Positions 1-10,066 of a stretch of 64,000 nt of DNA are shown here, one piece after another; the stretch's first letter is position 1; each line of letters starts with the position of its first letter. The stretch is from assembly GCF_003268635.1 (NCBI RefSeq), contig NZ_CP029639.1, positions 2,367,501 through 2,431,500 on the forward strand, in the 5' to 3' direction. The stretch is from Paenibacillus sp. DCT19. GTDB lineage: Bacteria > Bacillota > Bacilli > Paenibacillales > Paenibacillaceae. The translations under genes were made by a program, and so were the position numbers. Under the pieces are notes generated by a model, which was not told the origin of the DNA, did no database searches, and worked only from the letters and a program-made list of their open reading frames with translations.

Positions 1-696
1 AACAGAATCTGGTCGCTCGGTATATTGATACTGGGGAAATGGAGACAGCGGATGATCCTCTAGAAACTCAGATAAATAACTCACGCCTAAACTGCTATCC
101 ATATCAATCTCATTTAAACTGGTCAACACGTTCTCAAGAATATCCGGTTTGCATAACCCTTCAATGTACACAACATAGACTATGGTTTTGGTATATTTGC
201 CGATGGTGAATTGGATCATTTTGAAATCAGGGTGTTTAATTTTGTGCCGAAGTAGAGACATATTTGCATGAATATCTTCAATAAACGCTTCTTGGGGCCC
301 AACCACGACCACCTCGTTCGTGGATTCAGGTATAGAACGTTTCTGATAATTCTGAATCGAGAACACAACCCAATTGGGCAACCCATCTAAATGGAGAACC
401 GCATTGCCAGAGACGATGTCATTCACCAGTTGTTCAGTCGAATCGGTGAGCTGTGAGTCCAGTGTGAAAAAAGAGCCACTAACAATTCGCGCTGTAAGCA
501 TGGGGTCAACTTCGCCGCGTGATGCTTCTTCCAGCAGTGGTTTGACGATGGCTTCTCTCATCGTGGCGGTATCTACAATGGATTGGATGTAGATGAGCTC
601 ACAATGAATTGAACCAATCTGAAAGGGCTGATAGACAATATCCGTCACGCCCAATAGACGGGTCTTCACCTGTTCAAGCGTACTGCCTGTTTCCAT
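1..696 (-). CDS. GerA-family spore germination protein (N-terminal part, truncated by window edge)
   Basis: The minus-strand frame opens at ATG 696, behind GGAGGG, and runs off the window at base 1. The 232 visible residues begin METGSTLEQV. They include an acidic stretch near residues 50-70, then PNWVVFSIQNYQKRSIPES, which resembles the soluble N-terminal domain of GerA/GerKA/GerBA germinant-receptor A subunits. In that family this cytoplasmic domain precedes a membrane domain, which would lie outside the window. The receptor sits in the inner spore membrane and triggers germination in response to nutrients. B and C subunits are not visible here. An overlapping ATG at 701 reaches a stop after eleven codons. 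Family assignment is by motif memory and is fairly secure; the ligand cannot be inferred. Confidence 0.75.
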   Translation of the reverse strand, partial: METGSTLEQVKTRLLGVTDIVYQPFQIGSIHCELIYIQSIVDTATMREAIVKPLLEEASRGEVDPMLTARIVSGSFFTLDSQLTDSTEQLVNDIVSGNAVLHLDGLPNWVVFSIQNYQKRSIPESTNEVVVVGPQEAFIEDIHANMSLLRHKIKHPDFKMIQFTIGKYTKTIVYVVYIEGLCKPDILENVLTSLNEIDMDSSLGVSYLSEFLEDHPLSPFPQYQYTERPDSV

Positions 697-906
697 TCCA
701 TGTTTCCCTCCTTACTTCGCTAGTCTGTAGAATCACTGGTTATCTACCTGTAGTTTGTGAAGACTGATCTTAAATATTCTTGTATTTGTGGAAAAGTCGA
801 AAAGATTGCAAACTTTGGTGCAAATGATGAATTTGGAATTTCAGATATAACCGATATAATAGGAGGGTATTCATTAAGTGAAAGAGATAAGGGGAGAAGA
901 AACGAG

Positions 907-1404
907 ATGCCAGATCAGATTAGAATTGCTGAGCTTGCTGATGCTGAATATGTGAGCGAGTTATTCAATCAATACCGTATGTTCTACAACCGACCTTCGG
1001 ATCTCGAAGGAGCCATTCAATACATAAAGAGTCGAATGCAGCATAATGAATCAATTATTCTAGTAGCTGAAAAGATTGCGGAATCGGAATTACTTGAACC
1101 AATGAATGGTAAGGACAATGGAATAGACCAAACCCTGATGGGATTTGTGCAGTTGTATCCAACGTTCAGCTCACTATCTATGCGCTCAAACTGGACACTG
1201 AATGATCTGTATGTTCAGCCGGAATACCGCCAGCAAGGGGTTGCCCGCAGACTATTGCAGGCGTCTAGAGCGCTTGCTGAGGAAAGAGGTGTGGGTGCAT
1301 TGTCTCTATCCACCGCGGTCAGTAATAAGCAGGCTCAGGCGTTGTATGAGTCAGAAGGTTATGTACTGGACACCCAATTCCTGTATTATGATCTTGATGT
1401 ATAA
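907..1404 (+). CDS. GNAT-family N-acetyltransferase
   Basis: A 165-residue protein starting MPDQIRIAELADAEYVSELF, preceded by GGGGAGAAG at 891-899. The frame stays open back to 757, but only the start at 907 has a ribosome-binding site and the fold's first beta strand. GNAT landmarks are visible: DLYVQPEYRQQGVARRLL is the motif A acetyl-CoA pyrophosphate loop (Q/R-x-x-G-x-A type), and the tail ALYESEGYVLDTQFLYYD is the usual motif B ending. It would transfer an acetyl group from acetyl-CoA to a small-molecule or protein amine in the cytoplasm. The substrate is unknown. It is followed at 60 bp by the TraX-like gene on the same strand. Confidence 0.8.
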   Translation: MPDQIRIAELADAEYVSELFNQYRMFYNRPSDLEGAIQYIKSRMQHNESIILVAEKIAESELLEPMNGKDNGIDQTLMGFVQLYPTFSSLSMRSNWTLNDLYVQPEYRQQGVARRLLQASRALAEERGVGALSLSTAVSNKQAQALYESEGYVLDTQFLYYDLDV

Positions 1405-1463
1405 AAAATTAGGAATGTGCTTGTGTCAGTGCACCACGAGGAACAGGGGAGGTCTTCATAACC

Positions 1464-2084
1464 ATGATGCAGTGGATCGCCATGATAACGATGCTGATTG
1501 ATCATATAGGTGCTGTTTTTTATCCACAAGTGGAGGAACTGCGAATCATTGGACGTATCGCGTTTCCAATCTATGCTTTTGCCGTTTACGTTGGCTATAA
1601 GCACACACGTAACATGAAGAAATATATTATGCGTTTATTCTGGATTGCGGTCATCTCACAGATTCCTTTTATGGCGGCATTTAACCACTTATCACTGAAT
1701 GTCGTATGGACGTTATTGTCCGGACTGCTGGTAGTACTGGCGCTGGATCGTTTACCCGTGCGATTGTTAGGCATTCCGATTGTAATAGGTGCAGGATGGA
1801 TTATGGAAATCACACATATGGATTATGGGATGTACGGGTTACTTCTCGTGCTGTTATTCCGGTACTTCCAAGGTGTGATCCTGGTTGTCGGGCATTTCCT
1901 ATTAACGGCAGCCTATATTATGCTGTATAGCAGTTCTGTGCAGATGTATAGTGTTATTGCTACCGTAGGAATCGCCATTGCGCAATATTATGGTGCAGGC
2001 TTTCGCTTGCAGGGGCCGCGCTGGATATGGCGTTATTTTTATCCGGCTCATCTAGCGATCATTGCTCTCATTCGTTGGTTATAA
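1464..2084 (+). CDS. TraX-family integral membrane protein
   Basis: A 206-residue, very hydrophobic protein with about seven predicted membrane spans. The N-terminus MMQWIAMITMLIDHIGAVFY and the following RIIGRIAFPIYAFAVYVGY match the TraX family, named for the F-plasmid pilin acetylase. Chromosomal members in Firmicutes have no pilin substrate and are presumed membrane acyltransferases. Ribosome-binding site AGGGGAGG lies at 1445-1452. ATG 1464 and ATG 1467 are both possible. No conjugation genes lie nearby, so a pilin role is unlikely. Function is unknown. A strong bidirectional terminator follows. Confidence 0.75.
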   Translation: MMQWIAMITMLIDHIGAVFYPQVEELRIIGRIAFPIYAFAVYVGYKHTRNMKKYIMRLFWIAVISQIPFMAAFNHLSLNVVWTLLSGLLVVLALDRLPVRLLGIPIVIGAGWIMEITHMDYGMYGLLLVLLFRYFQGVILVVGHFLLTAAYIMLYSSSVQMYSVIATVGIAIAQYYGAGFRLQGPRWIWRYFYPAHLAIIALIRWL

Positions 2085-2118
2085 CACGTTGTATATAAAT
2101 CGGTGGATATAACATAAG

Positions 2119-2158
2119 AAGCCCCTTTTCCATTAGATTTAATGGAAAAGGGGCTTTT
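2119..2158. terminator. Bidirectional intrinsic terminator
   Basis: A 16-bp perfect stem (AAGCCCCTTTTCCATT at 2119-2134 pairing with AATGGAAAAGGGGCTT at 2141-2156) with a 6-nt loop and T/A-rich flanks. It sits between the convergent TraX-like gene and the NRPS-like gene. Confidence 0.9.
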
Positions 2159-2185
2159 CTGAGAAAAATAAAATCCTGGACAGAT

Positions 2186-5100
2186 CTACTCTAATGTCGG
2201 AGAAGTGCCGAATGTTGGCTTGATTGCAGCAGGGAAATATCCAATCGCGACTGCATGCTCAATCATTTTCAAAATAAAACGATCATCGGCTCTAGGGCAG
2301 GAAATTCCTGCGGGTTGCACATAGGCCGTTGTAACAGGAGAAGCATATACGTAAGCTGAATCCTTCGCACCGTCCCCTTCAAGCTGAGCGATAGCCAGTT
2401 GAAGTGCCTCAGCATCTTTACTGATGCTAGCGTCAAACAACCACTGCGTATATTCGGCAAAAGGAACCGTTTCGACTTCATAACCGGCACGATTAATGGA
2501 ATTGATCAATTCATCGTAACGGATCGACTCCGGATTACAGATGTGGAACACACGGCCAGCAGTATCTTCGCGTAATGCCAGATGAACAATCGCTTCGCTT
2601 GCGTAATCGATTGGGGTAAAGTCTACCAGCCAATCGGCAGCAGGGGCTTTGCCAAGCAATAACATCGCTTTAATCATGCGGTAGAAGGCATTGCTATCAA
2701 TGTTGGACTGGAAACGTCCTGTTTCCGAATGGCATGTCAGGTTTCCTGCTCGATAGATACTTACTGGAACACCTTCCTCTGCTGCTACCATAAGCACTTT
2801 CTCAGCTTCTAGTTTACTGTCGGAGTAGACGTTCTCCACATGCAAGTCGGCTGGGAAATGATCATGCTCCAATGAAGATTCCCACTGACCACTTAGTGCC
2901 AGATCTTCCGGGATTCCCATCGTGGACACATGATGGAAGGATGCACCTGGCTTGCTGCGAATTAGATCCAACAGCGCTACTGTTCCTTCTACGTTCGTTT
3001 TCGCAAATTGAGCTGCGTCCCCAAAGTGCCGTACATCTGCAGCACAGTGAATGACGCGATCAATTGTGGCTTGTACATAAGTCTTTTGTTCACTGCTCAA
3101 CCCAAGGTTAGGTTGCTCCAGATCTCCTTCAATGATCTCAACGCGGGATTGCACTTGCAGCGCCAGTTCATTCCCGAAATATCCCTGCATCACATTGCTT
3201 AATCGTTGCATGGCTGTTGTTCCATCCGATGGACGACGAACCAATGTGTAGATTTTCGTATTAGAATGCAGGATTAATTGTTGAAGCACATGAGAGCCTA
3301 AGTAACCTGTAGCACCTGTTAGGAGAACATGTTCTGGCTTGAGTATTTCCGGATACCCAATTTGTGTAGCAAGCTCAACCGGATGCTCGGACAGTTGGGT
3401 GATCAGAACCTTCGTCCCAGATGAAGCCGAGTCAGATTGCTCTGTAGCTTGTGCTAATGTCTCCACTCGACGTGCCAATGCGCGGATCGTTTTCTCTGCA
3501 AAGAAGTCAGCAATCTTCAATAATGAATAGTGAGGCTTCAGCAGCACAAGCACATGAATGACCCGGAGAGAGTCTCCGCCGATGGTAAAGAAACTATCTT
3601 CGACACCGAAGTCGTCATGCTGAAGGATCTCTTTCCACGCGTTCAGAATAACTGTTTCGGTTTCTGTTGCAGGCAGTACCCGTTCCGCACGATTCTCATG
3701 ACGTTCTTCATGGGGGAGTGCAACCATCGCTTTACGATTGATTTTCCCTGTTGGTGCAATAGGCATCTCATCTAATTGGCAGATCCATTTCGGCACAAAG
3801 TATGAAGGGAGCTTCACGGCAAGCTGTGCCTTGATCTCTTCAACGGACAATGTGCTACCATCGACGGAGGTAAAGTAACCGACGAGCATATTTTGTCCGT
3901 CTGATTCTTTTTTAGGAATGACAGCGACATCCTGGATCTGTTCTAAACGTGCAAAATGATCCTCGATTTCTCCAATTTCAATCCGATGACCGCGGATTTT
4001 TAGTTGAGAATCACTACGTCCCACATATTCTAGTAGTCCAGTGTCTAGCAATTTGGCAATATCGCCAGATTTATAGATTTTTTCACCCATCGCAAATGGA
4101 TTCTCGATAAAGGCTTGAGCTGTACGTTCTGGTTGATTCAGATAACCCTTAGCAAGAGCTGGCGTAGAGATATATACCTCACCAGGCACTCCAACCGGGC
4201 AGAGTTGCTGTTCTTCATTCACGATGTAGACTTTGTAGTTATGAATTGGCTTACCGATAGGCATATTAACGACATGCTCGGGAACTTGCTCACTGATCCG
4301 ATGTGTCGTCGTTGCTACTGTACATTCAGTAGGGCCATATACATTGACGATATCGATCTGATTGCCGAATTTCCGTTGGAATGCACGGACTTGTTCACCA
4401 TATAGCGCTTCGCCCGCAACAGTAATTATTTTGACTTTAGCCAGCTTATGGAAACCTTCATCGGACAGATAGGATGCAAGCTGGTTGAAGAAGATCGTAG
4501 GCAGAATTGTAATAATCGTTGTGCCCGTACGTTCAATTGCAGCAGCAAAATCTTCGACGGATACACGTTCTTCCGCAGAGAGAAGATAGAGCTCAGCACC
4601 GTAGAACAGGGCACCAATCGTATCCCAGACAGAAGCATCGAAGCTATATGTAGCAAACTGGGTTAGCACATCGTTAGGCATAATATCACAATCTCGCTGA
4701 ACGACACTACCAAGATTCGTTACACCGCGATGAGCCACGAGAGCGCCTTTTGGTTTGCCCGTAGAGCCCGAGGTGTAGATGATATACGCTAGGTCATCCG
4801 GCTGAACATCGACATTAGGGTTGCTTGCTGCAAACCCGGCCAGGCGACCATCTACCGATAAAATTTGACGTACTGTTGTGATGCCCGAGAATAGGCGTGA
4901 AGCTTCGGTAAAGGAAGAATCTTTTGTTAGGACAAAGGATGATGCTGTATCTTCTACGATGTAGCTGTTACGTTCTTGTGGGTGCTCAGGGTCAACGGGA
5001 ACGTAGACACCTCCGGCTTTAAGAATACCCAGAATGGAGATAATGGTTTCCAGGCTTCTTTCCATGAAGATGCTGACAAATTCCCCTTTTTGTAAACCGT

Positions 5101-5896
5101 TTGATTGAAGAACTCGAGCCACTTGATTGGAACGCTCATTCAATTCACGATACGTATATTTCCCTGAAAGTGACGTGATCGCAGGTGAGTTGGGATATTC
5201 GGCTGCAACCGCTTCGAACCAACCATGGATCGTTTGATGTTCAGGCTCTAGAACAGCGGTATCGTTCATCTCACGATATAACAGTCGATCAGAGGCTGAT
5301 AAAATATCAACAGAGCCAATAGACTTGTCCGTATTGCGGATCATCGCAAGTAGAAGTGTCTCAAAATACTCCGCATATCTCATGATGGTTGCCTCACTTA
5401 ATAGGGAAGCATCATAGAACGAATCAAGGATAAACTGGCCGCGATCGTCGCGGATGTTCCAGTTTAAAATTTGCGGAGCTTGAGGCAATTGCACACTGTT
5501 GTGCATGAAAATCGTTTCAGGGTATGCCCCAGGATGAGTGGTATTGTTGTTCACAATTTGCTCTGAGATTTGCTCAATCAATTCCCGGAAGGTTATTTTC
5601 CCATGAATTTGCAGTATCACGTTAGCAGCCGCATGTTCAGGAGCCAATGTGCCAATGGCTAGCTCCTGTTCACCTGATAGTCTGAATAACAAGGCTGCGT
5701 ATGCGGATAAGAGAGCAGGGTACGTCAATGATGAGCCAAATTTTTGCGCAAGTTCACGACTCAAAGTAGGCTGTAACGGAATATGAGTTGATTCATAAAC
5801 GAATGATTGCTGACGACGTCCAAAATCCAGCGGAATCTGAAGTACCGGCAATTCAGTTTCCATAATATGATCTGATGAAGAATGATTTTCAATCAC
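2186..5896 (-). CDS. NRPS-like protein: partial condensation - adenylation - carrier - thioester reductase
   Basis: About 1236 residues. Start chosen at GTG 5896 because AAAGGAGG lies just upstream; the TTG at 5920 would place that ribosome-binding site inside the ORF. Domains in order: residues 1-210 resemble only the C-terminal half of a condensation domain, with no HHxxxDG motif; adenylation domain about 215-715 with YTSGSTGKPKG, NVYGPTE, RGHRIEIGEIE and A10 lysine in PTGKINRK; carrier protein with GGDSL near 774-778; then a reductase with NAD(P)-binding GATGYLG near 861 and a later YSDSK active-site motif. The family activates one amino or aryl acid, loads it on phosphopantetheine and releases it reductively as aldehyde or alcohol. 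Hand alignment of the pocket gives a Phe-like code (D-A-W-T...), which is tentative. No phosphopantetheinyl transferase or transporter lies nearby. Product unknown. Confidence 0.85.
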   Translation of the reverse strand: MIENHSSSDHIMETELPVLQIPLDFGRRQQSFVYESTHIPLQPTLSRELAQKFGSSLTYPALLSAYAALLFRLSGEQELAIGTLAPEHAAANVILQIHGKITFRELIEQISEQIVNNNTTHPGAYPETIFMHNSVQLPQAPQILNWNIRDDRGQFILDSFYDASLLSEATIMRYAEYFETLLLAMIRNTDKSIGSVDILSASDRLLYREMNDTAVLEPEHQTIHGWFEAVAAEYPNSPAITSLSGKYTYRELNERSNQVARVLQSNGLQKGEFVSIFMERSLETIISILGILKAGGVYVPVDPEHPQERNSYIVEDTASSFVLTKDSSFTEASRLFSGITTVRQILSVDGRLAGFAASNPNVDVQPDDLAYIIYTSGSTGKPKGALVAHRGVTNLGSVVQRDCDIMPNDVLTQFATYSFDASVWDTIGALFYGAELYLLSAEERVSVEDFAAAIERTGTTIITILPTIFFNQLASYLSDEGFHKLAKVKIITVAGEALYGEQVRAFQRKFGNQIDIVNVYGPTECTVATTTHRISEQVPEHVVNMPIGKPIHNYKVYIVNEEQQLCPVGVPGEVYISTPALAKGYLNQPERTAQAFIENPFAMGEKIYKSGDIAKLLDTGLLEYVGRSDSQLKIRGHRIEIGEIEDHFARLEQIQDVAVIPKKESDGQNMLVGYFTSVDGSTLSVEEIKAQLAVKLPSYFVPKWICQLDEMPIAPTGKINRKAMVALPHEERHENRAERVLPATETETVILNAWKEILQHDDFGVEDSFFTIGGDSLRVIHVLVLLKPHYSLLKIADFFAEKTIRALARRVETLAQATEQSDSASSGTKVLITQLSEHPVELATQIGYPEILKPEHVLLTGATGYLGSHVLQQLILHSNTKIYTLVRRPSDGTTAMQRLSNVMQGYFGNELALQVQSRVEIIEGDLEQPNLGLSSEQKTYVQATIDRVIHCAADVRHFGDAAQFAKTNVEGTVALLDLIRSKPGASFHHVSTMGIPEDLALSGQWESSLEHDHFPADLHVENVYSDSKLEAEKVLMVAAEEGVPVSIYRAGNLTCHSETGRFQSNIDSNAFYRMIKAMLLLGKAPAADWLVDFTPIDYASEAIVHLALREDTAGRVFHICNPESIRYDELINSINRAGYEVETVPFAEYTQWLFDASISKDAEALQLAIAQLEGDGAKDSAYVYASPVTTAYVQPAGISCPRADDRFILKMIEHAVAIGYFPAAIKPTFGTSPTLE

Positions 5897-5946
5897 TTCA
5901 GTTGTTCCTCCTTTGTCCAATTCAAAAATGTAATATTTCTGTTTTC

Positions 5947-7712
5947 TTAGCCTTTGCTTACATTAAAGTGAGAAATCAATTCTTGGAGCTCCTCAGACAT
6001 GCTGCTCAGTCGGTTCGAAGAATCTACAAGCGTAATCAGTGAACCTTTTTGTTCGTCAACAGAAGTAGAGATGCGTTCACTACTATCAGCCGTTTTACTT
6101 ACACTAGATGAGAGATCATCAGCTGTTGCAGTCATTTCTTCAGTACCCGCAGATATTTCCTGCGTAGCGCTGGATACCTCTTGAATCTGGTTAGAAACTT
6201 TCTTAGCTGCTTCAAGAATTTCTTCAAACAGTTGACCTGTTTGATCAGCTACATCAAGCCCTGTGTCCACTTCAGCTGTACCTTGTTCCATCGCGCGAAC
6301 AGCTTGTTTGATTTCGGTTTGAATTTCTTCAATTAACACAGAGATCTGTCTGGTTGATTCTTCGGACTGTTCAGCAAGTTTGCGAACCTCACCGGCTACA
6401 ACGGCGAAACCACGGCCTTCTTCACCGACACGTGCTGCCTCAATGGATGCATTCAGTGCAAGCAGGTTGGTTTGACTGGAAATACCAGAGATGATATTGA
6501 GGATATCTCCAATTTCTTGCGAACGACTTTCAAGTACATTAATTGCCGATGCTGTATTTTTAACCGATTCGGTAATCAGAGTCATTTGTTCAGAGACCTG
6601 ACGAACAACGGTATTACCTTGTTGGGAACGACGTTCCATCTCATAGGCTTCATCAGCTACATTGGCTGAACTGCTAGCGATCGTTTGAATAACGGTAGCC
6701 ATCTCTGCCATTGCACGTGCGCTGTCAATTGTCGCTTGTTCTTGTGCGCGAATGTTAGATGCAATCTGGGATACATTGATGTTAATCGTATCCGCATGGT
6801 CACTGTTTTTCTCAGAGACTTCATACAGCTCTTTTGCAGACTGGTTCACCTCGTGAGAAGTCATCTGTACTTTGACGATCGTGTCATTAATTTTGCGAAC
6901 CATCGTATTGAACTTCTCATTCACAAGTCCCAGATCGTCTTTGCCTGTCGGAATGTTGACATTCAAATTACCCCGGCTAACGTCATCAATTCCTTTGATT
7001 AAGTGACGAATAGGGGATAGTGTATTTTTAACAACGAGATATTGAATGATAAGGAATAAAAGTAAAAAGGCTACCAAAATGATGATACCGTTTTTGAGCA
7101 GTGAGCTCAGACCGGCAGGTACGGCAGATGCATCCGCATCAATCGCGAAATAGGAGAAGATTTTGCCGTTGCTATCCTTGATTGGATAAGCGATGGTTGT
7201 CCATGTTCCAAAGTCATCTTTATAAAATGTAGTAAAGGTTGGACGATCTGTATTTAACATTTCTTTCAATGCATTTGCTACAACAACCGGTTGCTCATAC
7301 ATATCGCCAATGTTTACGTTATCGCTTTGAAAGGCTTCTCTAAGATTGGTGGGCATTGCGACTAGGGATGTATTGCGCTGATTCTCCCATCGAGTTCAAC
7401 ACCGAAAATATAGGCTTGGGCAATGTTAGGATAATACTCTTGCATTTCATCAAAGTAAGCTCGTAATTTAGCTTGTACGGTTCCGTCATAGCTGCCTTCC
7501 GCAATGGCTGCCTCAACATCGGATGCATTGATTCCCTCAGCCCATTTTTGCGTGATTACTGCAACTTGCCCATGCAATTGATCAACGAGCACTGTCTTTT
7601 GGAAATAATAGCTACTGGCAATTAATGCCACTCCAATAATGACGATGTTGGTGAATGAAAGTAATAGATTTTTCGAGAAAAAAGACATGCTTTTCCAACT
7701 TAATGATTTCAC
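5947..7712 (-). pseudogene. Methyl-accepting chemotaxis protein, interrupted by one frameshift
   Basis: Two abutting minus-strand frames encode one chemoreceptor of about 590 residues. The first (GTG 7712 to stop near 7362) has a short cytoplasmic tail, membrane span NIVIIGVALIASSYYF and the start of an extracytoplasmic Cache-like sensor. The second (to 5947) completes the sensor, then a second span ([18 protein letters not shown]), a HAMP domain and a full signalling domain with the hairpin-tip [20 protein letters not shown]. Adding one G/C base in the run at 7365-7367 joins them as ...[12 protein letters not shown]. The protein would signal to CheA/CheW. No other chemotaxis genes are visible in the window. 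Homopolymer context suggests a sequence error rather than a dead gene. Confidence 0.85.
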
Positions 7713-8263
7713 AAAACTCCACTCCTGATCTCTGTTTAGTTAACAACGCTTGGTTTCTTGCATGATTCCAGCCGCCTAGGCCATTTGTCGATCCCCTCCA
7801 AAGTTATGTATGCGACCATGGTCTTGGGTTTTTGGTCGTAAAGACGAATTTTTGGTACCCATGATCCATAGTGTCTAATTATTAAAACACATCCACCTAT
7901 AATATGTCGTATAAAATGTCGTTAAATTGAATAGTTTTGTTAAAACTTTTTTAATATTCTACATATTTATGGACATGACAATAAATACATAGGTATAAAG
8001 AACTAAAACTTCGGAAAAATTCCCATTTTTTAGTTTCATTATGTATTCTATAACAATAAGAGATAAAAAACATCATGTAAGTGTGAAAAACATACTAAAA
8101 AATCAAGGATGGAGTTAGTCCGTTCTGCATGGATCAGACGAATGGACGTGCTTCGTGCATTTTTGCATTGCTTACAAGGATGGATATACATCGGAAGCGG
8201 TTTTATCTATAATAAATACAGTATGCATTTCTCAAATTCATAAACAGGCGGGGTTTATTCTAG
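7713..8263. other. Divergent intergenic region, no confident gene
   Basis: A 551-bp AT-rich region between the divergent chemoreceptor gene and rpiA, which must hold both promoters. A TATAAT at 8208-8213 has a poor -35 (TATACA) 17 bp upstream and may serve rpiA. A 44-codon ATG frame at 8109-8243 has no good ribosome-binding site and no recognisable features. No strong hairpin was seen. Confidence 0.5.
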
Positions 8264-8938
8264 ATGAATCTGAAACAAATTGCAGCAGAGCGGGCGGCTG
8301 AATACATCCAAGATGGAATGAAGGTGGGGCTAGGGACAGGCTCTACAGCTTACTTTGCGATTTGCAAGTTAGGTGAGCGTGTACGTGATGGCCTGCAAAT
8401 TAAAGCTGTAGCTACGTCTGAAGCATCGGACAAGCTTGCTAGAGAATGGGGCATTCCGATCATTCCATTCGATCAAATTGGACGACTGGATATTACGATT
8501 GATGGAGCTGATGAGGTTGATCCGGAATTTAATCTCATTAAAGGGGGCGGCGGTGCTCTCTTGCGTGAGAAAATCGTTGCAGCGAATAGTGATCAACTTA
8601 TTATTGTTGCCGATGGAAGTAAAGCCGTAGACAAGCTAGGTCGATTCCCATTGCCGGTAGAGGTTGTTCCTTTTGCTTCCGAGTGGACGTTCAAGGCGTT
8701 GGAAAGTATGGGCTGTTCTCCAGAGTGGCGCATGAATGGTGACGAGCGTTATCTGACAGACAATGGGAATCTGATTGCTGATTGTCGTATGGAAGCGATT
8801 GAGCGGGCTCCCGAATTAAACATTCAATTAAATATGCTTCCAGGTGTAGTGGACAACGGCTTATTTATTGATATGGCGAATATCGTCATATTGGCGAAGG
8901 AAGATGGAAGCATTGATGAACTCCATCGTTCCAAATAA
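8264..8938 (+). CDS. rpiA: Ribose-5-phosphate isomerase A
   Basis: A 224-residue protein of normal RpiA length. It interconverts ribose 5-phosphate and ribulose 5-phosphate in the non-oxidative pentose phosphate pathway. Visible family motifs are GLGTGSTAYFAI (phosphate loop), the IDGADEVDP catalytic Asp loop, KGGGGALLREKIVA with the catalytic Glu/Lys region, and the C-terminal GVVDNGLFIDMANIVI. The start ATG 8264 follows AGGCGGGG. The next gene, an acetyltransferase, begins 20 bp downstream on the same strand and is probably co-transcribed. Confidence 0.95.
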   Translation: MNLKQIAAERAAEYIQDGMKVGLGTGSTAYFAICKLGERVRDGLQIKAVATSEASDKLAREWGIPIIPFDQIGRLDITIDGADEVDPEFNLIKGGGGALLREKIVAANSDQLIIVADGSKAVDKLGRFPLPVEVVPFASEWTFKALESMGCSPEWRMNGDERYLTDNGNLIADCRMEAIERAPELNIQLNMLPGVVDNGLFIDMANIVILAKEDGSIDELHRSK

Positions 8939-8958
8939 GGAATGAGGGGGGAGTTCAT

Positions 8959-9540
8959 ATGAAGGAAAATGCGATCGTTGAAGGTGACCTAGCACTTCGG
9001 TGCATAGAAGAGGCGGATCTACTAGAGCTATATCAACTTATATATAGTGAAGAGGTTCCAGAATGGAAGCAATGGGATGCTCCGTATTTTCCACTTGAGC
9101 ATGAGAGATATACTCAGTACAGTCAGAATATGATGAAGTGGATGGAGACATCAAAGTCAAGTTCTGAACCAATCTCGATGAGAATTGTTGAGGTCAATGG
9201 TCAGATTATTGGCACGATAACTTATTACTGGGAGCATCAACAATCGTTATGGCTTGAAATGGGGATTGTTCTTTATTGTTCTACAACGTGGAGTAAGGGT
9301 GTTGGCACCCGTGCACTTAAGCTTTGGTCAAGCCATTTGTTTAACCACTTGCCGATTGCAAGAGTTGGATTAACGACGTGGTCAGGTAATGAACGAATGA
9401 TGCGAGCAGCGGCCAAAGCTGGACTTCAGATCGAAGGTAGAATGCGCAAATGCCGTATTGTGGAGGGGAAGCACTACGATTCCATCCGTATGGGAATGCT
9501 GCGTGAGGAATGGGAACAGCTATCTTCTCCAGATGTATAG
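8959..9540 (+). CDS. GNAT-family acetyltransferase (RimJ/RimL-like)
   Basis: A 193-residue protein. The N-terminal segment (LALRCIEEADLLELYQLIYS) and the late stretch AAAKAGLQIEGRMRKCRIVE, with a Tyr/Asp-containing tail (KHYDSIRMGML), are typical of RimJ/RimL-type acetyltransferases. The acetyl-CoA loop region is WSKGVGTRALKLW. Ribosome-binding site GAGGGGGGAG is 6 nt before ATG 8959. It follows rpiA by 20 bp and precedes a MarR regulator by 46 bp. Members acetylate ribosomal-protein N-termini or small amines; which applies here cannot be told. Confidence 0.85.
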   Translation: MKENAIVEGDLALRCIEEADLLELYQLIYSEEVPEWKQWDAPYFPLEHERYTQYSQNMMKWMETSKSSSEPISMRIVEVNGQIIGTITYYWEHQQSLWLEMGIVLYCSTTWSKGVGTRALKLWSSHLFNHLPIARVGLTTWSGNERMMRAAAKAGLQIEGRMRKCRIVEGKHYDSIRMGMLREEWEQLSSPDV

Positions 9541-9586
9541 CAATAGAACGAAATGTAATGTAAACAATTGATGGAGGATTATAGAA

Positions 9587-10048
9587 ATGCCGAACATAGA
9601 GGACAATCGGGAACTTTCTTTACAATTATTTGTAGTTCTCGTCCGAGCATACAATTCCGTTACATCTAAATCCAATCGTGATATTCAGAGTCATGGGCTA
9701 AATACAACCGAATTCGGTGTACTTGATCTGTTATATCACAAAGGTCCTCAGGCTCTGCAGAAGATTGGGGAGAAGGTTCTGATGTCTAGCGGAAATATCA
9801 CATACGTTGTCGATAAATTGCAGAATAAAAACCTTCTGGTTCGTAGAGCATCCAAGGAGGATCGACGTGTAATTTATGCGGAATTGACAGAAGAGGGACG
9901 ACAACTCTTCACACAAATTTTTCCTCAGCATCACCAGGTCATTATTGATACAGTTGACGGATTGGAACCTTCCGAGAAAGCGGAAGCGATTCGACTGTTG
10001 AAGAAGCTGGGGCTTGCTGCAGAAGGTAAAACCGACTTGCGTTCATAA
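9587..10048 (+). CDS. MarR-family transcriptional regulator
   Basis: A 153-residue winged-helix protein. The recognition region LQKIGEKVLMSSGNITYVVD and the wing LVRRASKEDRRVIYAELTEEG (the DxR-R signature) identify MarR. The domain arrangement is the usual helical dimerisation arms flanking the wHTH. ATG 9587 follows GGAGG at 9573-9577. It may regulate the upstream acetyltransferase/rpiA transcript or itself; no palindrome stands out upstream. A strong terminator closes the unit. Confidence 0.9.
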   Translation: MPNIEDNRELSLQLFVVLVRAYNSVTSKSNRDIQSHGLNTTEFGVLDLLYHKGPQALQKIGEKVLMSSGNITYVVDKLQNKNLLVRRASKEDRRVIYAELTEEGRQLFTQIFPQHHQVIIDTVDGLEPSEKAEAIRLLKKLGLAAEGKTDLRS

Positions 10049-10066
10049 ACGCAAGTCGGTTTTTTT
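10028..10066 (+). terminator. Intrinsic terminator after the MarR gene
   Basis: The stem pairs ACCGACTTGCGTT with AACGCAAGTCGGT around a short loop, followed by a run of seven T's. It overlaps the last codons of the MarR gene. Confidence 0.9.

Noticed and set aside
1464..2084. TraX homology as evidence of a conjugative element
   Set aside because: No relaxase, type IV secretion or integrase gene is near; chromosomal TraX-family genes are common in bacilli.
8109..8243. 44-codon ORF upstream of rpiA
   Set aside because: Poor ribosome-binding site and no conserved feature; more likely leader or promoter sequence.
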